A DNA stretch of 64,000 nucleotides, from the NCBI GenBank assembly GCA_013350335.1, contig CM023532.1, forward strand, positions 36,953,708 through 37,017,707, written 5' to 3'. Made by a program: the position numbers and the translations under genes. Below the pieces are notes generated by a model, which did not search any database, had not been told where the DNA came from, and saw only the letters and a list, made by a program, of their open reading frames with translations. This DNA is from Chimonanthus salicifolius. Taxonomy: Eukaryota; Streptophyta; Magnoliopsida; Laurales; Calycanthaceae. Shown here piece after piece: positions 21,214-33,392 of the stretch. How positions within the stretch are numbered: the first letter of the stretch is position 1; each line of letters opens with the position of its first letter.

Positions 21214-22694
21214 ATAAAAAGATGAAAATATTTGTTGCACCAATCCATTTTGATTAATTTTAAGAGCGATTTTGTACCGTTGAATCATTTGTAACATTGT
21301 ATGTGACTATTTTTCACTTCTTTTTCATGACACAAACAGAAAATCAAAGTCAAATATCGGAAGATGTTTGGCAAGTTGTGCAATTTTAGCATGTTGTGGT
21401 AGCCCACAAGTAAGCTTTTGAAATTTTAATATCTTGTTTTGTATTGTAATATTTATTAGAGAAATCTTTAAAAAAATATAGTGGATGAATACTCATCTAA
21501 TGTGTATGTACAGGCCAGGCAGTGGGCTGGTGAGCTGCCGGTGACTTATTTTATCTACTAAATAAATAAATATATATAATTCATTTTTTATTTATTTATA
21601 GCAATTATATAATCATTTTATTTTGTTTCTATGGTCATCTGCCTTGATTTCAAAATGCTAAAAATGATCCCACCACAAGTCTTACTTTTTTAAAAAATGC
21701 CAGATTTTATGATAAATTATTTAATTTCAAAGTGGATGCATTTAAACATAGATTATGATTTATGATACCTCTGCCCTGCTGAAGATTAGTGAAGTTAAAA
21801 GAGATCACTGTAAACTAAACTTCAACAGTGCACAGGTATTTATTTTCTTTAGCGAGTCTCATTAATTAATATAGGCTCGAGCCCATGAATTATAGGATGG
21901 AATGTATGAAGGGTCATTTAATTGAATATTTTTAAGATATTTTTTCTATTCAGTTTTTTTTTTAATTTAATAAAAAAATAATCAATAATATTTAATTACA
22001 AAGGCATAGACAACCTCACCAAGATTTAGTGGTGTATAACTGTATATACATCAATCTGATACATTAACCATTCTTAAAAAAAAATCATATAGTGCATCAA
22101 AATTTAAAGGAAATTCTCTAAAACCATCATTTATTAAATATATATAAAATGAGTTTCCAAGTTTTCTGTAATTAAAAAAAAAGGTCCTAATATTGATAAA
22201 AAAAAATTAAAGTACATTGACCATGTCGATTAAATGTCAATTTTGTTTGCAATTTATTTATTCCAATGTCTCAAAATTATAATATGTAATCTTTCAAAAG
22301 AACTCTTCAAGCATGGTTGAGGACTCCTCAATGTACCTTTAAAAAAATCCTAAAACAAACATCAATTACTCATTAATGAACCATATTAGAAATTTATCTT
22401 AAATTTGTTGAAAAATATTTTTTTTTTTCAAATAATGAACACTGTAAGAATTTCTTTCCATTAAAATAAATTAAAGGAGAAAGACCTTTAAAAAGGAAAC
22501 CGAAATTCAAATTGACTTTTTGGCAGTAAATTGGATTTCACCTTTGAAACTTGAAATGTTATAGATTATTTCTTGATTTATTTGGATTGATCATTTAGAA
22601 GTGAGATTCTATATTTTTATTATGGATGGACATTCGTATTTTAAGTTTCTATAGTTATTAGACAAACAAACGATTATGGAATTGATTAAGATGG
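21214..22694. other. Intergenic after PUB, no gene seen
   Basis: PUB 3' UTR and AT-rich DNA. No coding sequence or complete element is seen. Confidence 0.65.
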
Positions 22695-22702
22695 ATGTGA
22701 CC

Positions 22703-23933
22703 CAGGGCCGGCCCTCAGATTTCAGGGGGCCCTAGGCGAATTTTTAAGATGGGGCCTTTATATACTCACAAAAAATAAAATCATACAATTTTTTTTTACA
22801 ATGTGTGAAACTAAATAAAATATCATAATCAAATTTATAACAAAGTATTATTTAAAACTTATTCTTATTTTGACATGCAAAATTACTAATTAAATAACTA
22901 TATTCAAGTTTTTTTAACATTTATTTTTCAATAGATAAGATAGCTAATCTATTCAATCATTCTTCTGACATTGTAGACTGAAAATAAAATTTTATCAGTT
23001 TTAACTTTGAAAAACTTATTTCTGCATAGGTAACTGTAACTGGTATAATCAACATTATTCTATAAGTAATTCATGTATTTGGAAAACAACAATTCATTCT
23101 TTTTTATATAATTTGGCAATTCATTCTTTTGGTACTACATTTTTTATCATATTCGAGTGTGATACTAATGCAAATTCTCATTTGAAAAGAAGATATTATT
23201 ATTATTATTATTTTAATTTTTCAATTTTTCTGTATTTTTTAAAAAATAAAAAAATTATCTTAATTATAATGATTTATACTTGTATATTACTTCTAATAAA
23301 ATCTACATTTATCAAATGAATAAAGTTATGTTTTTTCATCTCTTCAAATTTTAAAAGCTTTAAATTATTTTTAATTCAAAATTATCAATTTAATATAGAT
23401 TTTTCTTTCTCTTTATTTAGATGATAGATATATTTTAAAAGATTATTTATTAAGTAAAATTATTTTATTATTATTATTATTAAACTCAATAAAATAAAGA
23501 TTATAATAATAATTATTGTGATTGTTACTATCTTTATTTTAATTTTTTAAAAAACCTACGCTTTAAATTGAATATAAAAATTATGAATATATAAATTTCC
23601 AATTTTGAGTATTCTAAATTCGAAATAGTTAAAATGGTCAAATGATTTCAAGTAGTATTAATTCAAATTATTGTTATTTTTCATTATTATTATTATTAAA
23701 TAATTTAATAAAAATTAAAATAATTAATATCCTTAACGGAACACCCAGATTTGATCTCAGGTCTAGAGTTTGTCAAGGAACAACTCTAACCAGCTGGACA
23801 ATAATGACTTTGTGCTTTAGTTATATATTATTAACTATTTAACATATAATAAAGGAACTTATAGACTTGGGGGCCCTATTTTTTTGGGGCCCTAGGCGAC
23901 CGCCTATTTTGCCTATAGCCACGGCCGGCCCTG
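22703..23933. mobile_element. Complete hAT-type element, non-autonomous, 8-bp target duplication
   Basis: Begins CAGGGCCGGCCCTCAG and ends ACGGCCGGCCCTG. ATGTGACC flanks it at 22695-22702 and 23934-23941. Both ends carry GGGGCCCTAGGCG just inside the termini. The 1.2 kb interior is AT-rich and full of stops, so it is non-autonomous or fully decayed. Its ends resemble those of the elements at 33393-34807 and 50552-51770. Confidence 0.92.
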
Positions 23934-23979
23934 ATGTGACCCAATGTAAGATTATGGTCAACCAATTTTGTTTAGTGTT

Positions 23980-24102
23980 AGGGAGGTATCAGGTTCAAAC
24001 TTCAGAGACTAATCTTGGTAATTCTTAAGGAGTAGAGGCACCATTCATGAGGGTCTTAGTACGTCTGTGTATGAGATTTTTCATATGTACATTAAAAAAA
24101 AA
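23980..24102 (+). mobile_element. tRNA-derived SINE (family 3) with 13-bp target duplication
   Basis: The body carries a B box (GGTTCAAACTTC) and ends in a run of A. TTTGTTTAGTGTT occurs at 23967-23979 and 24103-24115. It sits just right of the hAT element. Confidence 0.85.
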
Positions 24103-24237
24103 TTTGTTTAGTGTTGAGTTGCATCTGGTGTGAAGATATAGAAAATATTATGTAACAGTAGTATACTAGTATAGGCACATGCATCATCTCTGTTGAACTT
24201 TTCCAATGTTTTTATGCCTTAATTGAAGTTTGGTCGA

Positions 24238-24325
24238 AAAAACGGTATCGGCCGATATTTTGGCCGTTAACTTTTTCTTTCACGGCCGATACAATTTGTA
24301 TCGGCCGATATTCGGACCCCTGGTA
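24238..24325. mobile_element. Fragment of the CGGCCGATAT palindrome MITE
   Basis: GGTATCGGCCGATATTTTGG and TTGTATCGGCCGATATTCGG are present, ending ACCCCTG, the right end of the family. The left end is missing. Confidence 0.7.
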
Positions 24326-25877
24326 GAAAGGTTGACCATATGTTTCTTGATATTATACTAAATAAAATGATTCTTGATGTTACAAACTTGTTTTCTTTTG
24401 TAAAAGAATATTTAATTATATTAATATTTAGCAGTTAAGCTTATATGATTTTAATTGCTTTACTTTTTAAATTCTGTATTTTATAGCTTCTTAGTGCAAT
24501 CGCCATTGTTGAATGCAAAGTTTAATTTTTTTTTTTTTAAAAGAAAATTAGGTGAAGAAGTACAAGTCCAGCGTCCCTTACTGTTTTGAGTGGATTTCTT
24601 CTCACTTGGGCATCCTTAGTGGGGTCCACATGGTGGAGATGTGGATGCTGATGTGTCTTTTGTGGGTCCGCTGAATTGAGAGCATTTAGATTTAATTTCA
24701 TGGGCTTTTGATACTCAACTAATCTCCAAATGGACTCAGGTCTAACTGTTCAAATGGGTTTTAATCCTGGCACAAGTGAGTCCATTAAATCATGTTTGAA
24801 GTTTCTATTTTCCTCCATCAATCTGAACTTAAATTTGGAGTGCAAACTCATCAATTTCGTCTAGTTGAACAAGCTCAAGTGATGATTTCATTACAAAGAT
24901 CTTCAATTGAGTATTGGATAGAAATAGAACCAACTTAATCCTATTATAAAGGTCATTATTTATGAATTTTTTTATAATCTAATTATTTATCCCATCAATC
25001 TCAGGTAAGATTTCATATTTAGATTTGACAAATTCTTCTCATGGACCGGTTGCCCTATTGAACACCTATGAGAATCGAACCCACGACCTCCATACTACAA
25101 TCATAAATCTTGATAAATTGTACTACCGGTTCTTGTTATTTTAAGTTCCTGTATTTTTACGACTTCAGAATACTTTCTACTCACTATACTTTCACTATAC
25201 TTTTACATTCTTTGTGGGTCCAACTTTGCCCATATTATGGGTCCTTTGAATACATCTCTTTATCTATGAAAATGATAAAAAAAATCATGGTGATCCAGTC
25301 AAAGAAGTCATGTTGTTTAGGATCTTTAGAAGTTGATTACTTAAAATTATTTTAAAATAAAATAATTTGTATTCTATATGACGTCCACTTTCACTCCATG
25401 TAATATCCCATTGAAATTTTTTAACATAGATATAGAACCTTATAAATCACGTGATCTAATCTTAGAAACAATATTTTTTAAATATTTCTCAAATATGATG
25501 AGTTTAAATTACTTTTTAATATTCAAATATTCATAGACACTTTTCATTTATTTTTCAGGAATAACTTGGGATTTAGAAAATAGTGGTACCATATTTATCG
25601 TCGATATGAATGTATAGGTTCAGCTGATATGCATCAGTTGTATCTGCTGGTACTTTTCTCTCTTTTTCTTTCAAAAATTTCTGAAAAAAATACAGAAAGT
25701 GAAGAAAATTTTGGGCTACATAGATATGTAATTTTTTTCCATCAAGTATCGGTTATTTACATGTTCAAATATTGTTTTTAAGTTACGAAATTGAGAATTT
25801 CAAATATTAAAAAAAAATAATAGAAAATCCATGAAAAATATTTTTTATTATTTCAGAAAAGTAAAGATCCTGCATAA
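24326..25877. other. Intergenic, no gene seen; one SINE-like piece
   Basis: At about 25025-25130 the minus strand reads a tRNA-like head with GGGTTCGATTCTC, a likely SINE fragment. The remainder is AT-rich DNA with no coding potential. Confidence 0.55.
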
Positions 25878-26110
25878 TGGAAATTTCAGAAAAGTGATTC
25901 AGTTAATGCACCGATTTGGACTCTTTCATTTCTCAAGAAATCGGTGCACCAACCGAATCACTTGGAAATGGAAATTTGAGGAAAGTGATCCGGTCGGTGC
26001 ACTGATTTCTTTAGACGAGAAAAAGTTCAAATCGGTGCGCTGACTAAATCACTTTTCTCAAATTTTTATTTCCAATTCGATCAGTGCACCGGTCGGTACA
26101 CCGATCCAGT
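25878..26110. repeat. Alternating inverted repeats (foldback) upstream of the LRR kinase
   Basis: A unit of about 45 bases containing AAATCGGTGCA next to AAGTGATT occurs four times in alternating orientation (about 25880, 25935, 25975 and 26025). Units 1-2 and 3-4 each form a hairpin, and the set folds on itself. Further GGTGCACCGG-type words follow to 26105. It lies about 600-800 bases before the receptor kinase ATG. Confidence 0.7.
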
Positions 26111-26596
26111 GAAACGAGTCACTAAAAAGTGAATCGATTTTAGAAAATTCAATAAAATCTTATGGATGGATGGATAGATGAAAATAAAGTGAAAAACCTA
26201 AAAAATTCGTATGTATTAAAAGAGTTTTAACGTCTTAGGGTGGCTAAGAATATTGCATTCAAAGAGATGATGAAGAGGAAACATTTTAAAACGAAGTCTA
26301 CATTCCACGGAGACTAATCGGTTGAAGTAGAATCGTAAGTCGGTCGCGAGGAGACTTCCAAGTCGTGATTCATTTTCCACGACATGGCTTTCTTCCTGAA
26401 AGAGCACGGCAGGGTTTCTCCTTTCCAAATCTTTTTAGAACCTTTTGAAGATTGGATTACCCAACTGCCCTGTGTCCCCTTCATGAGTCCCAATCCAAAG
26501 AAATTTCGTAGAAGGAGAGCAGCGGAAACTGGCATGATTGGATTGGTTGATGGGTGCCCCATTAATCAAAGTTGCAGGGTCGAAGACGACTTGCAT

Positions 26597-26637
26597 TTGA
26601 CTCGACAAGTCTTCGTCCTTCAACTATTTGTATAAAA
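26597..26637 (+). promoter_or_regulatory. Core promoter of the LRR receptor kinase (W-box core and TATA box)
   Basis: TTGACT at 26597-26602 and TATAAAA at 26631-26637 lie 48-88 bases before the ATG at 26685. The TATA position favours this ATG over the in-frame one at 26628, which would precede the expected transcription start. Confidence 0.55.
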
Positions 26638-26684
26638 GCCGCATTGGAAAATTGCAGCAACCAGCAATTCTGCATTTAAGAATC

Positions 26685-29600
26685 ATGGCCAGAGTTGAGT
26701 CCCTAAGAGTGTCATTACTTGTGTGGGTTCATATGCTGGTGGTGGCGTTCTTCTCTTTCAATGCCAACCCAGTGGAAGCTGCTGCTTCTTACTCCCAATC
26801 AGTAGCCCAAGAAGCAGCAGCAGCAGCAGCAAAAGCTCTACTCCAATGGAGAGGCAGTTTTGAAAGTGACTCTCTCCATTCATGGCCTCTCCACTTCAAC
26901 ATACATTCTCCAACTCCTTGCAATTGGACTGGAATCGGCTGCGATAAAGCTGGTAGAGTGACGGCGATAAACCTCTTCGATTCTAGTTTGCAAGGCAATC
27001 TACATAGCTTGAGCCTCTCTTCCTTTCCACACCTTGTCCTTCTCAATCTAAGCACCAACTTGCTCGATGGTCCTGTTCCAGCCCACATCGGTAATCTCTC
27101 CAAGCTCACCATCTTTGATCTCTCTAATAATTTTTTCTCTGGTAGCTTGCCCCTTTCACTTGCAAGCCTTGTTCAAATATCTGAGCTCGACTTGTCAGGC
27201 AACTCAATCCAAGGTGAAATTCCTCCATCCCTTCTTAGCAATTGCACTAAACTCATCTCCCTACAACTCCACTACAATTTTCTCACCGGACCTATTCCTC
27301 TATCAATAAGTAACCTTACCAAGCTGGCCATTCTGCATCTCCACGGAAATTCTCTTAACGGCTCCATCCCACTGGAAATAGGAAATTTAGGAAATTTAAT
27401 TAGTATCCACATGTCTCAAAACAATCTACTAGGCTCAATCCCTGCGAATATAGGAAATTTAACCAAGCTTAGCCACTTAAGCCTGTCTTACAATCTTTTC
27501 TCTGGGCCAATTCCAAAAGAAATCTCCAATCTAACAAAGTTGGCTGTACTCGACTTGTCTTTGAACAATTTCTCTGGTTCTTTACCCGATCAAATATGTC
27601 AAGGAAGATCACTTGCAAAATTGGGTGCTTCTTACAACCATTTAAAGGGCCATATCCCAAAAAGCTTGAGAAACTGCACGAGTTTAAGAAGAGTAAGTCT
27701 TCAAAACAACTTTCTCCTTGGAAATCTGTCTGAAGTTTTTGGTGACTATCCGCTCTTAGAGTTCATGGATGTTAGCAGCAATAATTTGTATGGTGACATG
27801 CCACCAAAATGGGGGGAATGCTACAGAAATTTAACATTGTTGAGGTTATCCACCAATTACATCACTGGCATAATTCCACCTGAGTTTGGACAGTTGAGAA
27901 GACTACAATTACTTGATCTTTCTTCGAATAGACTTACTGGAATAATTCCAGAAGAGCTAGGACTGTTATATTCATTGTTCAACCTGAGTCTAAGTGATAA
28001 CAAGCTTTCTGGCCATGTACCATTAAGAATAATGCAATTGCAGAACCTTGAAAGTCTCGATCTATCTTCAAACAACTTGATTGGACATATTCCAAAACTA
28101 GAGGACTTCTCCAAATTGCGGAACTTGAAACTAAGCAAAAACAATTTAACTGGAAGAATTCCTTATGAAATTGGTAATTTGCTATCCCTCACAGAGATGC
28201 ATCTCAGTCAAAACTCTCTCAATGGAGAGATACCGTCACAACTCGGAAATTTGAAAATGTTGGAAAACCTCAATCTCTCTCACAATATGCTTTCAGGTTC
28301 CATTCCATCTTCATTTGTAGGGATGGTTAGTTTGATATATATTGACCTTTCATTCAACATGTTAGAGGGTCCCCTCCCTAATTGCAAACCCTTTCGACGA
28401 GCACCACCAAATGCTTTTGCTCATAACATAGGCTTATGCGGGATCGCCAAAGATTTTCCACCGTGCAGCACTGATGCCATCAACACTGCAAGTCATGAAA
28501 AGAGAGGCCAAAACGTTGTGATCTATAATATCATTCTTCCTATATCTGGGATTTTATTGTTTCTATCTGTATGTGTTGGCATTTCTTTCCTTTTACAAAG
28601 AAAACCAACAAATATAGAGGTGCATGAAATAGAAGTTGTTGACCTGTTCTCAATATGGAACTTTGATGGAAGGAATGTTTACGAAGATATCGTCCAAGCA
28701 ACAGAGAATTTCGATGACAAGTATTGCATTGGAAGAGGTGGCTGTGGAAGTGTTTATGAAGCAGAGCTACAAACTGGTCAAGTGGTTGCTGTGAAAAAAC
28801 TTCACCCATTGGAAAGTGGGCATATGGGTGATGAGGAAAGTTTTAAGAATGAGATAAAAGCATTGACAAGAATCCGACACCGCAATATTGTGAAGTTGTA
28901 TGGCTTCTGTTCCCATCGGCAATGCATGTTTTTGATCTATGAGTATATGGAAAGGGGAAGTTTGATTGGAATGCTGAGCAGTGATGAGGGAGCATTAGAA
29001 TTAGATTGGCTTAAGAGGGTTAAGGTTATCAAAGGTGTTGCCCATGCATTATCATATTTGCACCATGATTGCTCACCACCAATGGTCCATCGTGACTTAT
29101 CCTCAAAGAACATACTGTTGGATTCAGAATTAGAAGCTTGCATCTCCGATTTCGGTACTTGCAGGCTATTGAAGTCAGATTCTTCAAATTGGTCCTCACT
29201 TGTTGGCAGCTATGGATACATTGCCCCAGGTATTGATTATATCAACATGATTAACATCTTCCCTCTTTTATCACTTGAATTTAATGTAGTTATACTAAAT
29301 AGCCTTACATTTACTTTATTTTCAGACCTTAAACTGTCTTAATCATATCCCATGTGGCTATCATAATGGAATGAAATCCTATGTTTCTGACTCGGTTTGG
29401 ATGAAAAGAAGTGGAGAAACTATTAGGACCTACGTATCCAACCCAAAAAACTAGCCTGTTAGGTAGAGTGACCCAAGTTCTTTATAAATCCCTAGATCTC
29501 CCTCTACACTTTTAATGTGGGACTCACTCGCCAGCTCCAACAATCCCCTCTTCAAATGAGGCTAGTCATCTCGTCTGCCTGGGGGATCTTCTGAGTCCAC

Positions 29601-30783
29601 ATGAGGTAGCTTGAGACCTGGCTCTGGTACCACTTGTTAGGACCTGGGTATTCAGCCCAAAAGACTAGCCTATTAGGTGGAGTAACTCCAGTCTTTTATA
29701 ACTTCCTAGTTTTCCTTCTACACTTCCAACGCGGGACTCGTTTGCCAACCCCAACATAAACTTCTTGTGGAAAAGTCCAACTTCTTTTGTTTGGATCAAT
29801 ATTCTATGAGAAAATAGAGCCGGCAAATGGTGGATCTAAGCCCTCCTCTAAGAGATATGATGTTCTCCACCTCTACTAGGTCACCGGCTTCTTCAAGAGA
29901 AAAGGAGGATGTTATGCTCATCTAAACACAGCTTTCATGTAACACACACTGCGCTTCTCCCCTTACACCCTCTGTTCTGTGAATAGGAATTCACTAGAAA
30001 AAATGTGATCCCCCCTATTACATATTTGATTTAACATAACACTGAGAGTAAATAATCTTATATATGGGTCTGCATTTAATTGTTCAATGAATGCTAAACG
30101 TGGCAAGCACAAGTTTGTTATTGCAAGCGACCTCACATTAAATAATAATAATTAAATAAAAAAAACCATCTAATTGACTCTTCGCCCTGGTAAAGGTTTG
30201 AAAAAAGCTGAAATATACAGTACTCTCAATGTATTTCAAAAATATTTTGACACATCTTCATTACATTCTTACTTTCCATGCTCTGAATTTTGACTTTATA
30301 TCAAAACCCAATCACCAAATTGGGGTTTAAATTCCTTTTTTTCCCTGAATAAGTTTAAATGCTTTCTTGAATAAGGTGTATGGTGTGTCTATGTACTCAT
30401 TCATAACAAATGATGAATTCATTGTAGAACTTGCTTACTCAATGGAGGCAACAGAGAAATGTGATGTCTATAGTTTTGGTGTAGTAGCATTGGAAGTACT
30501 GATGGGAAGGCATCCAGGAGATCTAATCTCCTCTTTATCAACCTCAAATGGCCAAGAGATATTGTTGAAGGATGTGTTGGACCAGAGGCTCTCACCTCCC
30601 ACGCATCACTCACTATCACAAGTCATCTCCATTGCAGCGCTGGTTCTCACGTGCATTCACACGAAACCACAGTCTCGGCCAACCATGCGCCACGTGTCTC
30701 ACTTGCTATCTGCATATACTTTACACACTTGTGTACCATTTTACACTCTCACACTATGCGACCTCATGAAACTTTGCAAGTGA
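26685..30783 (+). CDS. LRR receptor-like kinase, MIK2 (MDIS1-interacting receptor-like kinase 2) type
   Basis: Two exons, 26685-29229 and 30428-30783, with a GT-AG intron of 1198 bases in the kinase activation segment (between IAP and ELAYSM), the usual position in this family. The product has 966 residues: signal peptide about 1-32, LRR N-cap ending CNWTGIGC, about 20 leucine-rich repeats, transmembrane helix about 611-637, and a kinase domain from about 690. Visible are the GRGGCGSVY loop, VAVKK with Lys704, HRD at 802-804 and DFG at 822-824, so the kinase looks catalytically competent. MIK2-type receptors are plasma-membrane kinases that sense peptides in immunity, wall stress and pollen tube guidance; the ligand here is unknown. 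The intron contains a TRIM. A foldback lies upstream. Confidence 0.9.
29421..29756 (-). mobile_element. Complete TRIM retrotransposon, minus strand, in the receptor kinase intron
   Basis: Two LTRs of exactly 122 bases (29421-29542 and 29635-29756) flank a 92-base middle. Read on the minus strand, TGGTACCAGAGC at 29632-29621 is the initiator Met-tRNA primer site and GAAGAGGGGAT at the other side is the polypurine tract. Flanks GAAAC and TAAAC form a near-perfect 5-base target duplication. No coding sequence. Confidence 0.92.
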
Positions 30784-30930
30784 ATGGATCAATTATGCCT
30801 GTATTATCATCAAATGATTTGTTTCTTTATATTGTATAGAGTTTGGCTGAAATCACTCATTGTTCAGTTGGAATTAATGTACACAAAAAGTTCATCTTGT
30901 TTTTACGTGTCAATGTAGTGCGTGTGTGTG

Positions 30931-31083
30931 TGTTTTTTTTTTTTTTTTTGAATTTACACATGTGAAATTGTGGAAAACCCAACATAAAATCCCCACATGT
31001 GATACTCACTGCCCTTAGGGCACACGAATTGAGGCCATGGAGGCTCAAACCTGCCACCTCTCACTTCCTGAAGCGGGGCACAC
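30931..31083 (-). mobile_element. tRNA-derived SINE (family 2), minus strand, first of a tandem pair
   Basis: Read on the minus strand: a tRNA-like head, B box GGTTTGAGCC, then CCCTAAGGGCAGTGAG and a long A tail (the T run at 30931). CAATGTAGTG(T/C)GTGT words flank it at 30911 and 31084. Confidence 0.8.
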
Positions 31084-31114
31084 CAATGTAGTGTGTGTTT
31101 TTTATGTGTTTGTG

Positions 31115-31272
31115 TTTTTTTTTTTAAATTTACGTTTGGGAAATTGTAGAAGACCTAACGTAAAATCCCCACGGGTGATACCCACTGCTTTTAGGGCACA
31201 CCAATTGAGGACATGGGGCTCAAACCTGGCATCTCTCACTTTCTAAAGCGGAAGATTACCACTTGAGCACAC
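31115..31272 (-). mobile_element. tRNA-derived SINE (family 2), minus strand, second of a tandem pair
   Basis: Same family and orientation as the copy at 30931. The head reads GGTGTGCTCAAGTGGTAA on the minus strand, with B box GGTTTGAGCCC. Flanked by the same CAATGTAGT(G/A)TGTGT word at 31084 and 31273. Confidence 0.85.
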
Positions 31273-31804
31273 CAATGTAGTATGTGTTTTTTATCTGATC
31301 CATTTGTTATTTTTAAAATTTAGTGAGCTCGAAGCCGGGCAATGTTTGTACACAACTATTTTTTATGGAATTCGATTTCTTCGTGATGATTCATGAATGA
31401 AATTCTTTTCTTTTGTCAAGTACATGAGGTGTAGGTCATGGCTCAATCTTACTTAATTATAAACAATGACGGCTTGACAAAAATAACAAAAAATAAAATT
31501 TATATGCATTTTGAAATATTCTTAAATAAGCTCTAATTTTTTTTAGCTTAATCTCAAAACAAAACCCATTTTTTTCATTGTTTGAAAAAATCCCTAAACT
31601 TTCAACAAACATAGTTACATGGATTTGCATTCAACATTTTAAAAATGAGAGTATAGCATGGTTATGGGTCTCATCCAATCATACAAGATTGAAATTCTAT
31701 GTAAAATAAAAGAGATTTAAAAGAAAAAAAAAAAACAAAATATAAATAACTCTAACCTTCTTGCAAGTGGGTGGGGGTAATAATCTCTCTCAAGTCGTCT
31801 TCTC

Positions 31805-31950
31805 CAGGGGTTTAAATCTCGGATATCGGCTGAGAAATTTCTCTCTCTTATTTTTTTTTAAAAAAAACTACTTTTATCAGCCGATATCAACGATATATAT
31901 CAGATATCGGCTAATAAATTAGATTGTATCCGCTGAGATTTGTTTCCCTC
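31805..31950. mobile_element. CGGCCGATAT-family hAT MITE, decayed
   Basis: The left end CAGGGGTTTAAATCTCGG is clear, and the interior has ATATCAGCC/GGCTGATAT-type inverted words. The right end is not sharp. Confidence 0.65.
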
Positions 31951-32900
31951 GTCTTCTCTTCTTCTCTTTCTCTAGAAACTGGGAATTGAAAGACCAAAAA
32001 TTTGACCAAATTATTATATAAATCTAAATTTGTATGCTTTATGTAATTTTCGTAAAATATTTTAAATTAAAACAAAGACTTAAAATTATGTTCTTAATTT
32101 CTTTTTTACAAAAAATTAACACAAAAATAAATTTAAAAATTATTTTTCTAAAGGAAAGCTTTAAAATTTTAACATATTTATTATACTTTAAGTAGGAAAA
32201 GTATAATAACATATCTACAAAAAATTTCATTTGTTTATCTTTTCTAAGATTTTAATTATTACATTTACATCAATTATTTTGAGAAAAAAGAATATTTAAA
32301 TTTGTATTTATATAATATAAAAAAGAAGAGAGTACACAAGAGATGAGGTAGTTGAATAATTTGTAAATTAGATAGTTAAATAATTTGCAAATTATACAGT
32401 ATAAATTATAATACGAGTATTACATGTTTATGTTAAATATATAATGTATAATTGAGTTATCTTTAAAAATTACATTAAAGTATATTTTTTTAAGAATATG
32501 TAGAGTATAATATAAGTATTAAATGGAGAACTGTTAACTGTAATAGTGAGTTGAAAAAAATACAAAATAGACAAGAATATATAAAAAAGAAAGAATAAGA
32601 AAAAATAACTAGGTTGGATACAATTTATTTACTCAATATTCTGTATATAATTAAATTACACAACTCAAAATGAAATAAAATTAAACTGTTGTATTATCAA
32701 AGATTTGTTAAGATTACTCCATCAAATCTTATTGCAGATTGTCGATTTAATTTATCTTTTATAATTAAACTTATTTACAGTATTTCACATCAATAATAAA
32801 AAAATAATATATAATTAGCCTTTTAGCTATATGTTTATTTATTAACTAATTACGTTAATAATAAATTCTGAACTGCCACGCGATAAAATATAGCATAAAA
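31951..32900. other. AT-rich intergenic, no gene seen
   Basis: Very AT-rich DNA between the receptor kinase and COX5C. No coding sequence, RNA gene or defined element is visible. Confidence 0.7.
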
Positions 32901-32907
32901 CGAGCAT

Positions 32908-32916
32908 CCACGTGGC
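32908..32916 (+). promoter_or_regulatory. G-box (CCACGTGGC) in the COX5C promoter
   Basis: A palindromic CACGTG with ABRE-like flanks lies about 50-80 bases before the probable COX5C first exon. Such sites bind bZIP and bHLH factors. Its role here is inferred from position. Confidence 0.5.
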
Positions 32917-32959
32917 GGCCATGCCGTGGTGGATAGGGCGCAGACGTTGGACATCTGCC

Positions 32960-33051
32960 GTTGATTTATTCGAAGGCCTTTTACAGTTTCATCAGCGTCG
33001 ATTCTTCTGCTCTGCTCGTCTCGTCTTCCTTCTCAAGCGATATCAATCCCT
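32960..33051 (+). other. COX5C: Probable non-coding first exon (5' UTR) of COX5C
   Basis: A TC-rich leader (CTTCTGCTCTGCTCGTCTCG and so on) follows a G-box region and ends before a GT at 33052. The matching acceptor is TTGGATGCAG at 36898-36907, 27 bases before the COX5C ATG. Plant COX5C genes are known to carry a leader intron. The exact transcription start and donor are inferred. Confidence 0.5.
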
Positions 33052-33154
33052 GTAATTCTCCAAATCTTCTTCATCTTCTCCATTTCTACGATTTCATTAG
33101 TTTTTGTGCTTTGATTTTGGTGTTTGTTTTCATCTTCCATTGTTATTATTATTA

Positions 33155-33345
33155 CTCATCTTGTCCCAATTTAATTTTTTTATATGAATTTTCGAATTAT
33201 CTCAAAATAATTGTTACATTCATATTGAAATAACATAAAGTATATTAAAAATATATAAAATTATATAGAGTGCTAACCTTATATAAATAGTTTTTAAAAA
33301 AATATAAATATTTTAAATGATACGATTATAATAGGTCGGAGGAAA
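33155..33345. mobile_element. Decayed Stowaway-type MITE in the COX5C leader intron
   Basis: CTCATCTTGTCCCAATTTAA at the left and ATAATAGGTCGGAGGAAA at the right are weak inverted partners with TA on both sides. About the same length as the better-preserved copies at 15537 and 46433. Confidence 0.6.
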
Positions 33346-33392
33346 TATTATTTTGACAGACGACCATATCCCATCCGACTTCTGCTGAAGGG

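Noticed and set aside
29230..29342. Read-through of receptor kinase exon 1 to a stop at 29342
   Set aside because: It would cut the kinase in the activation segment. The GT at 29230 and exon 2 from 30428 restore a complete kinase in phase.
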